Of a stretch of DNA of 64,000 nucleotides, positions 1-8,400 are shown in pieces. The notes under the pieces were generated by a model. It ran no database searches. It saw nothing but the letters and a program-made list of their open reading frames with translations, and had not been told where the DNA came from. Location: IMG/VR virus record IMGVR_UViG_3300008259_000014, positions 1-64,000 of that record; one strand, given 5' to 3'. Every line of letters starts with the position of its first letter. Position 1 is the first letter of the stretch. The position numbers and the translations under genes are program-made. The stretch comes from a virus.

Positions 1-353
1 GATCTATATTCATCAGTTTGAACAACTGCATTGTGATTTTCTTTTTCCTTCTTTTTTATATTGGAAAAATAATTATTTATAATATCCATGTCACAATCTG
101 GAATCGAAAGATATTCTATAAAATTAGTTATGTTAAAAAATTTTTTTCTAAAACTAAATAAATCTTTTGCAAGGCTATCTTCAAAATAATAAGCAAAATA
201 TTCTATAGATGAAGATGAGATTGGCATCTCTTTTTTTCCAGAGACTTTCTTTTTTGGATAGCCTTTATTATTTGTAAATTCTTTTTTTAGCTTTATATTA
301 AAAACTGGAATATTATTTTTTATATTATAAGATATATCAAAGTATTCTATCAT
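1..353 (-). CDS. Hypothetical protein, C-terminus cut by the window edge
   Basis: I do not recognise this gene. The reading frame is open from the ATG at 353 to the window edge, giving at least 117 residues. The protein is rich in Lys, Asn, Phe and Tyr (it starts MIEYFDISYN) with a very basic stretch around residues 24-42. The start is supported by an AGGTGG ribosome binding site six bases upstream. That site and the first two bases of the start codon lie inside a perfect 21-base inverted repeat, so translation may be controlled by RNA folding. It follows the recA-like fragments on the same strand. No domain can be named from the visible part. Confidence 0.6.
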   Translation of the reverse strand, partial: MIEYFDISYNIKNNIPVFNIKLKKEFTNNKGYPKKKVSGKKEMPISSSSIEYFAYYFEDSLAKDLFSFRKKFFNITNFIEYLSIPDCDMDIINNYFSNIKKKEKENHNAVVQTDEYR

Positions 354-409
354 TTTCCACCTGGTGTATTCTAAATACAAATAATAATAGAATACACCAG
401 GTGGAAAAT
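352..409 (-). promoter_or_regulatory. Perfect hairpin burying a ribosome binding site
   Basis: Bases 352-372 and 389-409 form a perfect 21-base inverted repeat with a 16-base loop. On the minus strand the 3' arm contains the AGGTGG ribosome binding site and the first two bases of the ATG of the downstream gene. No T-run follows the hairpin, so it does not look like a rho-independent terminator. An RNA switch for translation or an RNase III processing site are the simplest readings (inference). Confidence 0.6.
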
Positions 410-666
410 TAAACCTTATATCTTATTTTTACTTTTGTAGTAAAAGGATCAACGCATTCTGGATTTCCCCACATTTCACCTGGATTTACTCTTACTTGGT
501 TGATTGCAATCATAGCAACATTTGCGTCTGCAATTCCAGGCGTTAGCTTCTTTAACTCTACCGTTAGAAATCTTGCAACTGCTGCCATCAAAGCTTTTCC
601 AACTTCTGCCTCAACCTCCTGTGGTACCTGTAAGTTTGCAATCGAATCTAATACAATAACTCCCAT
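409..666 (-). CDS. RecA/UvsX-like recombinase, C-terminal fragment (frame-broken)
   Basis: This fragment carries the second half of a RecA-type ATPase core: a Walker-B-like strand VIVLDS near its start and the L2-region motif INQVR followed by GEMWGNPE, which matches the INQIR...GVMFGNPE of RecA. The frame stays open upstream to about 732, overlapping the end of the N-terminal fragment in another frame. It stops soon after the L2 motif, so the last core strands and the C-terminal domain of cellular RecA (about 350 residues) are missing. Either the gene is decaying or the sequence has an indel. The family call is firm; whether a working protein is made is not. Confidence 0.65.
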   Translation of the reverse strand: MGVIVLDSIANLQVPQEVEAEVGKALMAAVARFLTVELKKLTPGIADANVAMIAINQVRVNPGEMWGNPECVDPFTTKVKIRYKV

Positions 667-707
667 CTTTCCACAGTTTAAGGAAACTTTCTTTTTTGTA
701 GAAGGGT

Positions 708-1073
708 TTACATATGATATAGTCTGGCCTCTCTATCATTATCTACTCCAAACTTTGCAGCCCATTCTGCAGAGTATGTATACTCTGCATCAATAAATGC
801 AACGCAATTTTCTGGATCTTGTGCCTGCCAATTTGCCATTGCAATTAATGCAAGCAATGTCTTTCCTGAGCTTGGGGCTCCCGCAAGTTGGATCAACCTT
901 CCTCTTGGCCATCCGCCTATTCCAATTGCCCTATCCAAAGAAGGCGTTCCAGTTGGTACAGTGTCTGTGTGTATTGTCTGATCTGGTCTTACAACTGATT
1001 CAGATCCAAATAAATCCTCTAAGCTTTTCCAAGCTTCTGAATCTGACAATAACTTCTCTTCGCCTTTAGCCAT
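708..1073 (-). CDS. RecA/UvsX-like recombinase, N-terminal fragment (frame-broken)
   Basis: The 121-residue product has the RecA-type N-terminal ATPase region: PTGTPSLDRAIGIGGWPRGR before a Walker A motif GAPSSGKT at about residues 66-73, then VAFIDAE matching the FIDAE strand of RecA. The frame ends after EARLYHM, and the rest of the core continues in a different frame downstream. A -1 type shift between 708 and 732 would join the two parts into about 221 residues. RecA-type proteins form filaments on single-stranded DNA and drive strand exchange. The SSB, RuvC-like resolvase and SbcCD genes nearby fit a recombination role. Its start follows chaperonin 1 by 9 bases. Confidence 0.7.
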   Translation of the reverse strand: MAKGEEKLLSDSEAWKSLEDLFGSESVVRPDQTIHTDTVPTGTPSLDRAIGIGGWPRGRLIQLAGAPSSGKTLLALIAMANWQAQDPENCVAFIDAEYTYSAEWAAKFGVDNDREARLYHM

Positions 1074-1082
1074 TATTTCTCC

Positions 1083-2729
1083 TTAGTATTTGTGGTTTAA
1101 GTTTGCGTTTTCTGGCGGCCTCCATCCTGCCGGCGCTTGCCAGTCAGATTTGTTAACCGGTGAATCAGAAACTATCGCTTCTGTATTTATAAGCAGCAAT
1201 GCTATGCTTGTCGAGTTTTCTAGAGCTGTTCGTGTAACTTTTTTTGGATCAATAACACCTGATTCAATCAGGTTTTCCCACTTCATGGTTGCGGCATTAA
1301 AACCAATTCGCCAGTCTTCAGTTTCGATGGTCTGCTTTAGTATTTGCTCAGCGTCTTGATGGGCGTTTAATGAGATTTGCATTAAAGGCTTTTTGCAAGA
1401 TTCCATCAATACCTCTGCAGCTTCCTTGAAATCTTCTGGAATTTTAGACTTATCTATCATCCTTACAGCTCTAACAAGAGCTGTTCCGCCACCGGGAACA
1501 AATCCCTCATCAATTGCTGCTTTTGCAGCAGATAAAGCGTCCTCTAGTCTATCTCCTTTTTCTCTTAACTCCAACTCAGTCAAATAGCCAACGCATATAA
1601 CTGCTGTTTTATTTTGAAGAAATTCAATCCTCTTTCTTAGATCTAACCTTTCTGTATCTCCAAGATTTTCTTTTATATCATGTGCATAAAATGCAAGTTT
1701 ATGCTCTAGTCTTTTTATATCTTTTTTTCCTTCAACAATATTTGTTACATATTTATTTACTGATATTCTTTTTGCATATCCAAGATCACTTAGTGATGCA
1801 GCTGATAATTCTATTCCGTTTGCAGATCCAAAAACTTTTGCTCCAGTAAGAATGGATAAATCATCTAGCCATTCATTTTGATGCTGACCGGCAAATGGTG
1901 GAATTTCCGTTGCTACACATTGCAGCCTACCAAGTTTATTATTAGCAACAAGTGTTGCCAAAGCCTCTTGCTTTAGAGCCTTGCATATAATTAACAATGG
2001 AGCTTGGCTGTTGCTCAGCTCATTTAATAACGGTAAAAATCCATTTAAAGATGCTATCTCTTGATTTGCAATCAATATTCTTGCATTTTCAAATACAACA
2101 TCTGACTTGCCATCTAGTAAAAAGTTTGATGTTATATAGCCTTTTTTATACTCAAGACCCTCTGTCACACGCACGTACGTGCGTGTACCTGCTGAGCCTT
2201 CTGCCAATACAGTTCCCTCTAGACCAACCTTCTCAAATGCTTCTGCAATTGCAGAGCCCATATCACTATCGTTATTTGCTGATATTGTAGCAATGTTTCT
2301 TAGCGAGTCAATATCTTCAATTTTTGTTGTTAATAAGTCTAAGTTTTTAACTATCTCGTCTCTTGCCCACTCAAGACCTCTCTTTAGCTTTAAAGGGCTA
2401 TAACCTGTTGATATAAGCGTGTCACCTCTTTCAAATATTTCTCTTGCAAGTACTGTTGCAGTAGTTGTTCCATCTCCCGCCATATCTGCTGTCCTTCCTG
2501 CTGCTTCTTTTACAAGCTGACAAGCCAAGTCTTCAACTGGATCTAGTAGAGTTATCTCTCTAGCAACTGAGACCCCGTCTTTTGTGATTACTGGCGCACC
2601 AACAAATTTTTTCAAAATTACATTCTTTCCCTGTGGACCCATAGTTACTGCCACCGTTTTTGCAAGCTTATCCAATCCACTCTTTAATCTCTGTCTTGCA
2701 TCATTTGCATAATATAAATCTTTTGACAT
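1083..2729 (-). CDS. GroEL-like chaperonin, copy 1 (divergent)
   Basis: A 548-residue 60-kDa chaperonin that would form ring assemblies for ATP-driven folding. The nucleotide-binding motif GDGTTTATVLA is intact and the second conserved ATPase region appears as LEDALSAAKAAIDEGF followed by PGGGTAL. The apical region is more diverged than in the second copy at 48122. The C-terminus ends in NLNHKY and lacks the GGM-repeat tail of E. coli GroEL. I placed the start at 2729 because AGAGG sits just upstream of that ATG; a longer frame begins six codons earlier. It lies 11 bases after the RuvC-like gene. No GroES-type co-chaperonin is visible in the window. Confidence 0.93.
   Translation of the reverse strand: MSKDLYYANDARQRLKSGLDKLAKTVAVTMGPQGKNVILKKFVGAPVITKDGVSVAREITLLDPVEDLACQLVKEAAGRTADMAGDGTTTATVLAREIFERGDTLISTGYSPLKLKRGLEWARDEIVKNLDLLTTKIEDIDSLRNIATISANNDSDMGSAIAEAFEKVGLEGTVLAEGSAGTRTYVRVTEGLEYKKGYITSNFLLDGKSDVVFENARILIANQEIASLNGFLPLLNELSNSQAPLLIICKALKQEALATLVANNKLGRLQCVATEIPPFAGQHQNEWLDDLSILTGAKVFGSANGIELSAASLSDLGYAKRISVNKYVTNIVEGKKDIKRLEHKLAFYAHDIKENLGDTERLDLRKRIEFLQNKTAVICVGYLTELELREKGDRLEDALSAAKAAIDEGFVPGGGTALVRAVRMIDKSKIPEDFKEAAEVLMESCKKPLMQISLNAHQDAEQILKQTIETEDWRIGFNAATMKWENLIESGVIDPKKVTRTALENSTSIALLLINTEAIVSDSPVNKSDWQAPAGWRPPENANLNHKY
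2166..2188. repeat. Alternating purine-pyrimidine tract containing a 20-base perfect palindrome
   Basis: All 23 bases alternate strictly between pyrimidine and purine, and 2167-2186 is a perfect palindrome centred on CGTACG. It lies inside the chaperonin 1 coding region (encoding a Thr-Arg-Thr-Tyr-Val-Arg-Val stretch in the apical domain). Such sequences can adopt Z-DNA or cruciform forms under negative supercoiling; that part is inference. Confidence 0.7.
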
Positions 2730-2740
2730 ATTAACCTCTC

Positions 2741-3304
2741 TTAACAAAGTGTATATTGATTTTTGCTATCAGTTTTGATTATTGTAGCGATCCCAACAGC
2801 AACTGCATCGGCTTCATCTTCAAGTTCTTTTTTAAAAGTACCCTTCTTGGTTGGAATGCGATTAAATCCTTTTAACGTTTTTACCCATTCATAAACTTCT
2901 TCCTTTGAAGAAATCTTTGTGCCAGAAAATTTTGATAAAACGCTTCTAAGCGATAAGACTCCAAGCTTTTCTGGTACTTGTTTTGTCTTAACTATGCAGG
3001 CCATTGTTATAGCTTCGTTAAATACGGATAATACTATTATTGTCTTAGCCGTTGATCTTCCTGCTGCAAATCTTGATACGTAATCTTCAATTATTATTCT
3101 ATCTGGCTTTTTCTGATCTATAAGATTTGATATAATTTCCTGACCCTTTAAGGCTCTCATTGCTAATGAAAGTGGATTAGCCTCAGTTCCTTTGGGCGGC
3201 TTAATGTGACCGTGAGACTCAATTTTTATTTGATAATTATCAATTGTCAAAAGTGACCAGCCTATTGTCGAAGACGACACATCAAGCGATAAAACTCTGT
3301 TCAT
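2741..3304 (-). CDS. RuvC-like Holliday junction resolvase
   Basis: The 187-residue product has the RNase H-fold pattern of RuvC: an N-terminal VLSLDVSSSTIGWS strand with the first catalytic Asp at residue 8, a second acidic strand RIIIEDY at about residues 69-75, and a C-terminal DEADAVAVG motif at about 163-171 holding the remaining acids. Members cut four-way DNA junctions; phages use them in recombination and to debranch DNA before packaging. Its AGGAG ribosome binding site follows directly after the T-run of the terminator at 3320-3357. It starts a cluster with chaperonin 1 and the recA-like fragments. Confidence 0.85.
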   Translation of the reverse strand: MNRVLSLDVSSSTIGWSLLTIDNYQIKIESHGHIKPPKGTEANPLSLAMRALKGQEIISNLIDQKKPDRIIIEDYVSRFAAGRSTAKTIIVLSVFNEAITMACIVKTKQVPEKLGVLSLRSVLSKFSGTKISSKEEVYEWVKTLKGFNRIPTKKGTFKKELEDEADAVAVGIATIIKTDSKNQYTLC

Positions 3305-3319
3305 AACACTCCTAAAAAT

Positions 3320-3357
3320 AAAAAGGTTACATAGATTTTACTCTATGTAACCTTTTT
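3320..3357 (-). terminator. Rho-independent terminator after the SSB gene
   Basis: A 16-base perfect stem (3320-3335 with 3342-3357) has a six-base loop. On the minus strand it is followed by TTTTTATTTTT, a classic intrinsic terminator. It lies 12 bases after the stop of the single-strand-binding protein gene. Because the stem itself ends in A and T runs it may also work weakly on the other strand. Confidence 0.88.
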
Positions 3358-3369
3358 AATCACTTAGGA

Positions 3370-3981
3370 TTATGACTCAAAATCAAAGTCGTAATCGTCA
3401 CCCTTTTGAGCAGCCTTTTGAGCAGGAGCCTTGCCGCCCTTCTCTCCAGACCAACCCATAAACTCTAGAATATCTGCAACTGGTGAAGGAGAGATAAACT
3501 TGTCTACGTTGATTCTATCGTTGAATTCCTGATATCTGGTTTTAATCTCATCAGGAACTGCCTCTTGTGGATTTGGTGTAACGCTATATAGTGGCTGTGT
3601 GCCCTTTGGAGCTCTGGTGATTGTTAGGTCGTAGTTGGTAACCTTGCCCCAGCGCTTATTCTTGGTAAGCTGTGTGATAGAGTTTAGAACTTGAGGTCCA
3701 ATCTCTAGCAACTTATAGGACTCGGATTTACGATCTAGGACTTTAACAAACCAGCGAGCTTGCTTTTTGAAGCCGGAATCCTCTAGCCTACGAACTAGAC
3801 CGGGATTTGTAGTAGGACTATTGAATTTCTTCTTGGTCTTACCATTCTCTGCCCAGTGAATGTAGAACTGGATTGGATTACCCATGACTCTTACAGTGTT
3901 TTCGCCTTCCTCAAGCTTCATAAAATCTGATTTACCGCTTGAAACATCAGCATCATTCCAGTCAATTTCTCCTACCTGCAT
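3370..3981 (-). CDS. Single-stranded DNA-binding protein, gp32-like
   Basis: This 203-residue protein resembles the phage gp32-type helix-destabilising proteins: an N-terminal basic and hydrophobic segment, a middle region with KKKFNSP and GLVRRLEDSGFKKQARWFVKVLDR that fits the OB-fold core, and a flexible tail ending in DDYDFDFES. Such acidic tails recruit replication and recombination partners. The start at 3981 has a strong AAGGAG site. Codons look richer in G and C than in the neighbours, as expected for an abundant protein. A terminator follows directly. Neighbouring recombination genes support the role. The Cys/His zinc site of T4 gp32 is not obvious. Confidence 0.75.
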   Translation of the reverse strand: MQVGEIDWNDADVSSGKSDFMKLEEGENTVRVMGNPIQFYIHWAENGKTKKKFNSPTTNPGLVRRLEDSGFKKQARWFVKVLDRKSESYKLLEIGPQVLNSITQLTKNKRWGKVTNYDLTITRAPKGTQPLYSVTPNPQEAVPDEIKTRYQEFNDRINVDKFISPSPVADILEFMGWSGEKGGKAPAQKAAQKGDDYDFDFES

Positions 3982-4025
3982 GTTATATCTCCTTATTTTT
4001 GGCTTGTTTTGTTTTGTTTGCTATG

Positions 4026-4038
4026 CCGCACAATGCGG
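4026..4038 (-). promoter_or_regulatory. Small hairpin in the SSB leader
   Basis: CCGCA and TGCGG pair around a three-base loop in the 75-base gap ahead of the SSB gene, followed on the minus strand by repeated AACAAA units and the AAGGAG site. It may stabilise or regulate the SSB mRNA. T4 gp32 is known to regulate its own translation through a leader structure; a similar role here is only an analogy. Confidence 0.35.
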
Positions 4039-4056
4039 ACTTATGTTCCACTTGTA

Positions 4057-4605
4057 CTATTCCCAGTTAATTTGACCATCTGTTTCATCAGAATCATCAG
4101 GAATTTCTATATTTCTATAATCATCCACTGCTCTTCCGAATGAAACATCGCTCGAACTCTCTATGGAGTAGTCTCTCTTTAGGAAAGTTTTAAATGCATA
4201 ATGCCATCCCGAAAAATAGCCTGCTTTATGTTCAAACCATTTCTTAGTAGCCTTAGCCATTGTCAACTTATTACAAACGGCAATATAATCATCATCAGCT
4301 TGTGCAAACCACTCTTTATCTTTTGATGTTTTATGTCCGTTATCTTTTGCTTTTGAAAGGGCCGCATTTGACCATGCTTTATTCCTCTCACTTTCTAGAA
4401 GTCCAATATATCTGTCTACAATAGAAATTTTATCTTGACAGAAATTTTGTCCTTCTAAGGTGTAAACCAAACCTCTTTCGGCTAGATTAAGGTCGATTAC
4501 ACCAGATGTTGGCATTTTTGCTGCCAACTTATCAATAAAGGATATGTCAATCTCCTCTATTGAAAAATTTTCCAAGCTTAGCGCGTCTTTAATTTTTCTT
4601 GTCAT
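4057..4605 (-). CDS. Hypothetical protein, possible UvsY-like recombination mediator
   Basis: The product is 182 residues. A helical charged segment, roughly residues 60-150, ends in KATKKWFEHKAGYFSGWHYA followed by a basic FLKRDY stretch. This order (long helix, Trp-containing segment, basic helix) recalls T4 UvsY, which loads recombinase onto gp32-coated DNA, and the gene sits directly upstream of the gp32-like gene. The resemblance is loose and I rate it as a hint only. The start at 4605 is chosen because GAGGAAGGA lies four bases upstream; an in-frame ATG five codons earlier has no such site. The tail is acidic. Confidence 0.4.
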   Translation of the reverse strand: MTRKIKDALSLENFSIEEIDISFIDKLAAKMPTSGVIDLNLAERGLVYTLEGQNFCQDKISIVDRYIGLLESERNKAWSNAALSKAKDNGHKTSKDKEWFAQADDDYIAVCNKLTMAKATKKWFEHKAGYFSGWHYAFKTFLKRDYSIESSSDVSFGRAVDDYRNIEIPDDSDETDGQINWE

Positions 4606-4915
4606 CGCGTCCTTCCTCATTTATTATAATCGGCCCGGCGGCGGTGGCAACTTTTTTTTCAAAATTTTCAATCGCGGCAAGTTTCTCGTCGATAGTTCGC
4701 ATTCTTTGCGTGAACATAACATTCAGCATAAAGAATATTACTGCCATTGGAGTCGATCCATCTAGCGGGGGCTGAACGGATATTATATGACCATTGTGAT
4801 TTGTTTCAAACAAATCTTTAAAATGATCTTTGCCATATTTTTCAACTAGTGCCTGATAATATGAAAATTCACTAGTTGACAAATCGAGCCTTTTATTTGC
4901 AACAGCTTTTATCAA
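4589..4915 (-). CDS. Hypothetical protein, 108 residues
   Basis: I do not recognise this gene. It encodes a mostly helical protein with a hydrophobic stretch PMAVIFFMLNVMF at about residues 56-68, too short and isolated to call a membrane protein. A charged helical segment and a basic C-terminus follow. It overlaps the next gene by 17 bases and its start overlaps the stop of the preceding zinc-ribbon gene by 4 bases (ATGA type), so the three genes are probably translated together. Position between the polymerase and SSB genes suggests a replication-linked role, but that is only context. Confidence 0.6.
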   Translation of the reverse strand: MIKAVANKRLDLSTSEFSYYQALVEKYGKDHFKDLFETNHNGHIISVQPPLDGSTPMAVIFFMLNVMFTQRMRTIDEKLAAIENFEKKVATAAGPIIINEEGRDDKKN

Positions 4916-5424
4916 CCAACTCTCCTTACCGAGAATCCAGGATTCTTAGTTAGAATTTTATTGTTTTTGTATGCATTTTTTAGCTTTTGAACTTTCAAAT
5001 CAACATCGGTAGGGAGATCCATGCTAGCACCATCCCACTCATCCTCATTAAAAGATGGATCATCCATCTCTCCCTCTGCTTGATTTACATCATCGTGCAT
5101 TCCTTCCAACTCTTTTACAACTTCATTCTCTACTTCTTCCCTTATTGCTTTTAAGTCATCTTCTTCGGTATTTTCTTTTATCTTAATTCTCTCTGGTTTG
5201 CTCTTAAAGAATTCAGAAAGAATAAATAATGATAAATCAAACAATACATCGTTATCAAGCTTTTGTCCAAAGTCCTGCTCTAGTATTTTTTGTTTTATAT
5301 TTTGCAATCTTCTAGTATGCAAATCTCCCATCAAAGGAGATCCACAAGATGGACACATATTCTTATTAAGTGCGTGCCTCATTTTTGATGAGACTTCAAA
5401 TTCACATATAGGACATTTTATCAT
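4912..5424 (-). CDS. Zinc-ribbon protein of unknown function
   Basis: The first 30 residues hold two Cys pairs, CPIC and CPSC, spaced about 20 residues apart as in a zinc ribbon (MIKCPICEFE ... NMCPSCGSPL). A helical middle part and a very acidic segment (about residues 90-140) follow, ending in a basic tail with KNPGFSVRRVG. The layout suggests a nucleic-acid or protein adaptor. The start overlaps the stop of the DNA polymerase gene by 4 bases, so it is translationally coupled to it, and it overlaps the next gene in the same way. Function not assigned. Confidence 0.65.
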   Translation of the reverse strand: MIKCPICEFEVSSKMRHALNKNMCPSCGSPLMGDLHTRRLQNIKQKILEQDFGQKLDNDVLFDLSLFILSEFFKSKPERIKIKENTEEDDLKAIREEVENEVVKELEGMHDDVNQAEGEMDDPSFNEDEWDGASMDLPTDVDLKVQKLKNAYKNNKILTKNPGFSVRRVG

Positions 5425-8400
5425 AATTGCCTCCCATAAACTCTCTCTAGAGTTGATAATACCAAATCCTTCTCTCCCATGTATTCACTTACTTTACAAA
5501 TTGCCTTAAAAGGGATTCCGTCAGTTAAGTGTGTCCTAAACTTTTCGTAATCTTCCGCCCATAAAGTTAATCCTGACGTATTTCCATAAGCATCTTCTAC
5601 TATATATTTGGCAAACTTCTTTCCAAGGTTCTTACCTTGTTTGATCTTAAATTCCTTCTTCATTGCCTTAATAATGGCCTCTATTCTTATTTTTGATCCA
5701 GCTTCTAAATTCTTTATATCGCTAAATTTTGTAATAGAATAGCCTCCAGTGAAGAAGCCCTTAAATGCCTCATGCAAACTTCCTGATATTGATCTCCCAA
5801 GAGCAATTCTTTCATTTATAAGAAGAGTTTTTCTATCCCACTCTTCTACTTCTTTGCTTATAACAACTTGAAGTGATAAGTCTTTAATTACAGCAGTCAT
5901 TTCATCATTAAAATATTTTTCAATATTACTACTCTTTACCGCAACCTCTTGAACCTCATCTGTTATCTCGTCATCAACAAACTTGATATCTTCTAACTCC
6001 TGATCCTCTGATTCGTCATCCTCTGGAATTGCTTTGGCAAGATGCTTCTTTATAAGATTATTAATCTTAACTCTGTAGTCTTGATAATTCTCATGGGCAT
6101 CTTTTCTTGTTATGCCAAGGGAATCAGTTGCTCCAGCTTTTGCAAGAGCCTGAATAACATTTTTTCTTAAGTGCTTTGAAGGATTTCTTGCTAAGAAATC
6201 AACAAAGTTTATGTAGGGTCTGTTTACAAGGATGTTATCGGCAGCCTTAGATCCAAGACCTTTTATTGATGACAAGCCAGATGTTATCTCCCTTTCTCCT
6301 GTAATTTTATTCAAGTTATCGCTTAAATTTAAGTCAGGTGGAAGAACTTTTATATCCATCTTTCTGCACTCATCAACGTATTCTTGCATTTTGTCGCTAT
6401 TTGGATCTTCTGAGTTTAAGAGAGCGCACATGAATTCAGTTGGATAATGATATCTTAGCCAAGCTGTATAATATGATATAAACGAATATGATACAGAATG
6501 GGACTTATTAAAACCATACGAACCAAACGGCTCTATCTCTTCTTTCCATATTTTTCTTGCCAACTCATATGACATCTTGGAATACTCCATACAGTCTTTT
6601 ATAAAGTTAGCTTCGGTCTTCAAAACTAGATCTTCATCCTTTCCCTTTAGCTTTGTAATCTTTCTTAAATTATCTGCTTGATTCAGATTCCATCCAGCGC
6701 AATCCTTGGCTATAACCATCATTTGCTCTTCATATAGAGTTATTCCATATGTTTTCCCTTGAGCCCTCTCTAATGATGGATGTTTATACTTTACTGGCTC
6801 TATGCCTAGCTTTCTATTTACATATGTAGCTCTTTGATCTGCTGGGCAAGAAGGCCTTCCCAAGGCGTTAATAGCTGAAATTTCTTCGATATTCTTTGGC
6901 TTAATCTTCATACAAAGAGGTGTTAGAGAAGATTCTAGCTGAAAAACTCCAGCGGTCTCGCCCCTTCCAATCATATTGTAGACCTCTACGTCATTAAAGT
7001 CAATATCCTTGGTTGATAGCTTTTTGCCAGTAGTTTCTTTTATAATTTTAAAAGCAGTGTCTATTACCGTCAATGTTTGAACACCAAGAATATCCATCTT
7101 GATAAGACCGTTATCCTCACATCTTGTCTTTTCCCACTGAGTAACAACCTTTCCTTCTTTTTCATCTACTCTGAGTGGTGCAACCTCATAAAGATCCTTG
7201 TCAGAGATTACAACGCCTGCTGCGTGCACTGACCAATTTCTAGTTAATGACTGTAGCTTTTTTGAGTACTCATATAGGTCTGGATACTTTGACATATACT
7301 TCTTTACTTCATCTGACATATCCATTGCATCATCAATTGAATCAGCATCTGGCATTGCAGCAGTTATATTATTTGCAATTGTAAATGCAGTTGATTTATC
7401 ACCACCAAGCTTTATACTTCTTGCAATATCCTTTACGACTACCTTTGGAGATAAGGTTGACCAGTTTGAAATAGAAGCTACTTTACTTTCTCCGTATTTA
7501 TTTTTAATATATTCTTTTACAGTTCCTGGGTCCGAAAAGTCAGAGTCAATATCAGGAAATGATTTCTTTTCTGCATTTTGAAATCTCTCAAAAAGAAGAT
7601 CATATTCTATTGGGTCAACATCAGATATTCCAGTTAGAAAGGCAACAAGTGAGCCTGCGCAACTTCCGCGGGCAGGCCCAACGGGCATTTTTTGCTTTGC
7701 CCAGTTGACATAGTCTGCAACAATAAGCATGTAAGATGAGAAGTTTTTATTTTCCAAAACTGATAACTCGGTCTTTACTCTTTCCCAATATTCATCTTTC
7801 TTTTCTTTATCAAAGCTAGCAAGCTTTTCTTTAAATCCTTGGATACACTTATATCTTAAGTAAGCTTTATCTTCAGCCAAATCTTTTGTAGACTTTTGCT
7901 TCCACTCTAGGAATTCTTTGTAGTCTAACTCATCCTTAACTGGATAGGCAGGAAGGATTGCTCCCCTTGGCTTTATATAAGAAGGCTCATCACAGGAGTT
8001 TAGAATGGATATTGTATTTTCCATACCTTTTTCTGCAACTTTTCTTCCAAAGAATCTTGTAATTTCCTCTGGTGATTTTAGATACATATCTTGTACGCCA
8101 TACCTGAATCTATCAGGATCATCTACTGGCTTTTTATCTTTAATTGCCAACATCAGATCGTGGTACTTTGCGTGATCCTTATCTCTATAGTGAGCATCAC
8201 ATGTAATTACATATGGTATACCATAATCATGTGAATACTTCAACATTGCTTCGTTTAGCTTTACTTGGTTAACTTCTTTTCCATCCTTTTGAGTGGCTAA
8301 AAGCTCATGAGGCTGAAGCTCCAAAAAGAACCTGTCTTTAAATATTCCATGGAATCTTTTTATATAAGATTCAGCAAGTGCAACGTCTTGATTTGTAATC

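Noticed and set aside
705-735. Programmed -1 frameshift in the recA-like gene
   Set aside because: No X-XXY-YYZ slippery site and no clear downstream hairpin near the frame change, and the fused product would still be truncated.
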